Positions 61,551 through 64,000 of a stretch of DNA of 64,000 bases are shown piece by piece. Source of the stretch: Arthrobacter sunyaminii (GTDB lineage Bacteria; Actinomycetota; Actinomycetes; Actinomycetales; Micrococcaceae); NCBI RefSeq assembly GCF_018866305.1, contig NZ_CP076456.1, positions 1,488,001-1,552,000 on the forward strand, written 5' to 3'. The first letter of the stretch is position 1; the number at the start of each line of letters is the position of its first letter. Under the pieces are notes generated by a model, which did not search any database, was not told where the DNA came from, and saw only the letters and a program-made list of their open reading frames with translations. A program made the position numbers and the translations under genes.

Positions 61551-63341
61551 GTGGCAAAAGTGCAGGACCCCGCGAAGGGGAACCACAGAGTAGCCGTCGT
61601 TACAGGCAGGCTCAGGACCGGGTTGATCCTGGCCCTGGTTCTGCTGACAGTGCTCAGCGTGCGCCTGTTCCAGGTGCAGGCCGTCGATCCTGAGGGGATG
61701 GCGGAAACTGCAGTCGCGGAGCGGCTGCAGACCAGAGCGGTGCCGGCACTGCGCGGCAGCATCCTCGATTCGGAGGGCAACTATCTCGCCCGCAGCGTGG
61801 AGCGTTTCGACATCGTGGTGGATCAAACCCTCTCCCACCCCTATGCGGAGGATCAGGAGTACGCGCGAAGCACTTCCGAGGGACAGGAAGTTGTTTCCTT
61901 TGACCAGGCCTTCGAGGAGCTTTCGGCGATTCTGGGGCAGGACGCCGAAACCCTGCGGAGCTCGGTACTCGGGGATGCCAGCTTTAATTTCGTCGCCAAG
62001 ACCGTGACTCCGGAAATCAAGGACAAGGTCCTGGCCGTCAAGTTTCCCGGTATATACGCAGACCGCACCACGCTGCGCACCTATCCGTCCGGTTCGGTGG
62101 CCGGATCCATTGTTGGATTCCTGGGAACCGACGGCCCGCAGGAGGGCATGGAGCTGACCCAGGATGACGTCCTCGCGGGTGAGGCAGGCAGCAGGACGTA
62201 CGAAATTGGCGGCGACGGTATCCGCATTCCGTATGCCACCAACGAGGACGTCCCCGTGCGGGACGGAGATTCCGTCAAACTCAGCATTGATCAGGACCTG
62301 CAGTGGTTTGCCCAGCAAACCATTGCGAGCCAGGTCCAGGAGTACAACGCGGATTGGGGAAACGTGGTGGTCGTGGAGGCCAAGACCGGCCGCATCATCA
62401 CGATGGCAGAGTCCACCACAGTTGATCCAAACGATCCGGGCCAGACGCCGGCGGAGTCCCGGCAACCGCTGTCCGTGACCGTCCCCTTCGAACCCGGCTC
62501 CACCACCAAGGTCATCACCATGGCGGCGGCACTGGAACAGGGAATCATTGATCCGCTGTCCCAGTTCGAGATTCCGTCCACGTATACGGTCGACGGGCAG
62601 ACGTTCAAGGACGCCTTTGACCACGGCACCGTGCACATGACGGCGGCGGGCATCCTGACCAAGTCCATGAACACGGGCACGGTCATGATCGGGCAGCAGC
62701 TCACTCCCCAGGAACGCTATGACTGGCTGAAAAAGTTCGGCATCGGCGAACCCCTGAACGTGGGCCTCAACGGTGAAACGGTGGGACTGCTGGCTAAACC
62801 GGAGGAATGGGACGGCAGGCAGCAATACACTGTGCTCTTCGGCCAGGGCCTGGCACAGACCGCTCTGCACACGGCGATGGTCTACCAAACGATCGCGAAC
62901 GACGGCGTCCGGCTGGCACCGAGCCTGATCGACAGCTACATCGGAGCCGACGGTACGGAAACTGCCGCCGAAAAGGCTGAGTCCACCCGGGTGGTTTCAG
63001 AAGAGACCGCCCGTGAAGTCCAACACATGCTGGAGACCGTCACTGCCGAAGGTTCGGGCAAGGGAGGCGCCCTGGACCAGTACCGGGTGGGGTCCAAGAC
63101 CGGTACTGCCGAGGCACCGGGAGCCAACGGTGGGTACGACGGCTATACACTCTCCTATGCTGGTATTGCACCCATGGATGATCCGCAGTACGTCGTGGTG
63201 GTGACGCTGCAGCGGCCCGAAGGTTCCCTGCAGGTCCTGGACCCCGGCAAGACCTTCAAGAAGGTCATGCAGCAGGTCCTCACCACCCGAAATGTGGCGC
63301 CGTCCTCGTCGGAACCGGAGCTGTACCCCGTGGAGTACTGA
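61551..63341 (+). CDS. ftsI: Septal peptidoglycan transpeptidase FtsI (PBP class B)
   Basis: A 596-residue penicillin-binding protein with an N-terminal membrane anchor (LRTGLILALVLLTVLSVRLFQ), a dimerisation/pedestal domain, and the transpeptidase domain with the active-site Ser in PGSTTKVI (SxxK), SMN (in KSMNTGTV) and KTG in GSKTGTAEA. It cross-links septal peptidoglycan. GTG 61551 with CGAGGA upstream. The following murE begins 94 bases later. Confidence 0.94.
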   Translation: MAKVQDPAKGNHRVAVVTGRLRTGLILALVLLTVLSVRLFQVQAVDPEGMAETAVAERLQTRAVPALRGSILDSEGNYLARSVERFDIVVDQTLSHPYAEDQEYARSTSEGQEVVSFDQAFEELSAILGQDAETLRSSVLGDASFNFVAKTVTPEIKDKVLAVKFPGIYADRTTLRTYPSGSVAGSIVGFLGTDGPQEGMELTQDDVLAGEAGSRTYEIGGDGIRIPYATNEDVPVRDGDSVKLSIDQDLQWFAQQTIASQVQEYNADWGNVVVVEAKTGRIITMAESTTVDPNDPGQTPAESRQPLSVTVPFEPGSTTKVITMAAALEQGIIDPLSQFEIPSTYTVDGQTFKDAFDHGTVHMTAAGILTKSMNTGTVMIGQQLTPQERYDWLKKFGIGEPLNVGLNGETVGLLAKPEEWDGRQQYTVLFGQGLAQTALHTAMVYQTIANDGVRLAPSLIDSYIGADGTETAAEKAESTRVVSEETAREVQHMLETVTAEGSGKGGALDQYRVGSKTGTAEAPGANGGYDGYTLSYAGIAPMDDPQYVVVVTLQRPEGSLQVLDPGKTFKKVMQQVLTTRNVAPSSSEPELYPVEY

Positions 63342-63435
63342 AACCGGCTGCGCGTCGCCGGGCAAGCACCCAGACGGCCGTCCGTATCGGACTGATCTTT
63401 TTCGAGTACCACGTCAATTTTTCTGGAGCAGTGCA

Positions 63436-64000
63436 GTGCCTACAAATGATCAAAGCAATCCGCAGCAGCAGGGGAGCGGAATGCGGCCGTCAGCAGTTCA
63501 GCCGGTGTCCCTGCGGGCAGCAGCGGACTCGCTCGCAGCGGCCGGCCTGCCCGGCGTTGAGCCCGCACGCGCGGCAGATGGGGAAGCGGACATTATGCTC
63601 ACCGGGCTCACGATCAACTCCCGTGAGGTCCGGGCCGGCGACCTGTACGTGGCGCTGCCCGGTGCCCGCCACCACGGCGCCCGCTTCGCTGCCTCGGCGG
63701 CCGAAGCCGGAGCGGCGGCGGTGCTGACCGATGAAGAGGGAGCGCGCCAGCTGACGGAGCTGCCGGTACCTGTTTACGTGACCTCCGACCCGCGCCGGCT
63801 GGTGGGTCCGCTGGCCGGGGTAGTGTTCGGCAGCAGTCCGCAGGGCGGCAGTGGTCTCACACTGTTCGGAGTCACGGGAACCAACGGCAAAACCACCACC
63901 ACCTACTTCATCAATTCCCTGCTCAGCGCCCTCGGCAAGAGAACCGGGCTCATTGGAACCATCGAAATCCTTGCCGGCGGAGAACCCATCGCGAGCACCC
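63436..64000 (+). CDS. murE: UDP-MurNAc-tripeptide synthetase (5' part, runs off the window)
   Basis: The first 188 codons of a Mur ligase, open to the end of the window. The N-terminal substrate domain is recognisable by TGLTINSREVRAGDLYVAL and GARHHGARFAA (about 56-90), and the central ATP site by GVTGTNGKTTTTYF (about 145-158). MurE adds the third stem-peptide amino acid (lysine in most Arthrobacter). GTG 63436 with GGAG eight bases upstream. Confidence 0.93.
   Translation, partial: MPTNDQSNPQQQGSGMRPSAVQPVSLRAAADSLAAAGLPGVEPARAADGEADIMLTGLTINSREVRAGDLYVALPGARHHGARFAASAAEAGAAAVLTDEEGARQLTELPVPVYVTSDPRRLVGPLAGVVFGSSPQGGSGLTLFGVTGTNGKTTTTYFINSLLSALGKRTGLIGTIEILAGGEPIAST

Overview
The window looks like chromosome from a high-GC actinobacterium of the Micrococcaceae, most likely Arthrobacter or a close relative. 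The evidence is a mycothione reductase, GarA, FtsR, DUF3040 and Rv2175c-type proteins, a PASTA-domain kinase, class II DAHP synthase, the mraZ-rsmH-ftsL-ftsI-murE division cluster, and frequent GTG starts. Gene order often follows that of Mycobacterium tuberculosis. I see no rRNA, transposase, phage gene or CRISPR array.

Layout. (1) 1-4554: recN (3' end), pyrG, a NUDIX hydrolase and xerD, a conserved actinobacterial run. (2) 4551-17165: a metabolic insertion. It holds a second NUDIX gene, a small lipoprotein, the methylcitrate-cycle operon prpD-prpB-prpC with its GntR regulator, the divergent prpE, a hypothetical gene, a CitA/CitB-type two-component system and the C4-dicarboxylate carrier dctA. 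(3) 17165-17629: a long intergenic region with a striking array of 41-bp repeats. (4) 17630-24892: parA-scpA-scpB-rluB-tyrA-cmk-der, a core run for chromosome segregation, RNA modification and cell growth. (5) 25008-34239: tRNA-Pro(GGG) followed by accessory genes. These are a membrane protein, a small multidrug-export family protein, a large LuxR (LAL) regulator with a sugar-dehydrogenase lipoprotein, and a divergent catabolic-looking cluster (Old Yellow Enzyme, SnoaL-like, SDR, extradiol dioxygenase-like). (6) 34562-37225: garA-ftsR-bifunctional nuclease-merR. (7) 37385-46492: an orphan ParA, pyruvate carboxylase, mycothione reductase, acyl-CoA ligase and ROK glucokinase. (8) 46540-56874: an envelope and signalling block (lipase, acyltransferase, aroG, PknL-like kinase, LysM transglycosylase, Rv2175c-like protein, prenyl synthase, lipoprotein). 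(9) 56961-64000: dinB, a DUF3040 protein and the start of the dcw cluster up to a truncated murE.

How it fits together. The prp genes form a complete methylcitrate cycle entry (propionyl-CoA synthetase, methylcitrate synthase, dehydratase, lyase). Two copies of TGTATACACA between gntR and prpE suggest one regulator controls both directions. The products, pyruvate and succinate, relate to the neighbouring dicarboxylate transporter and its sensor. GarA, the PknL-like kinase and the Rv2175c-like protein indicate Ser/Thr-phosphorylation control of central metabolism and envelope growth.

Most of the window is ordinary core genome. The least explained parts are the repeat array at 17226-17446, the dyads in several divergent promoters, the hairpin in the garA leader and the 30593-34239 catabolic cluster. 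Start sites were chosen from Shine-Dalgarno spacing, overlap with the upstream gene or leaderless -10 geometry; uncertain ones are marked.
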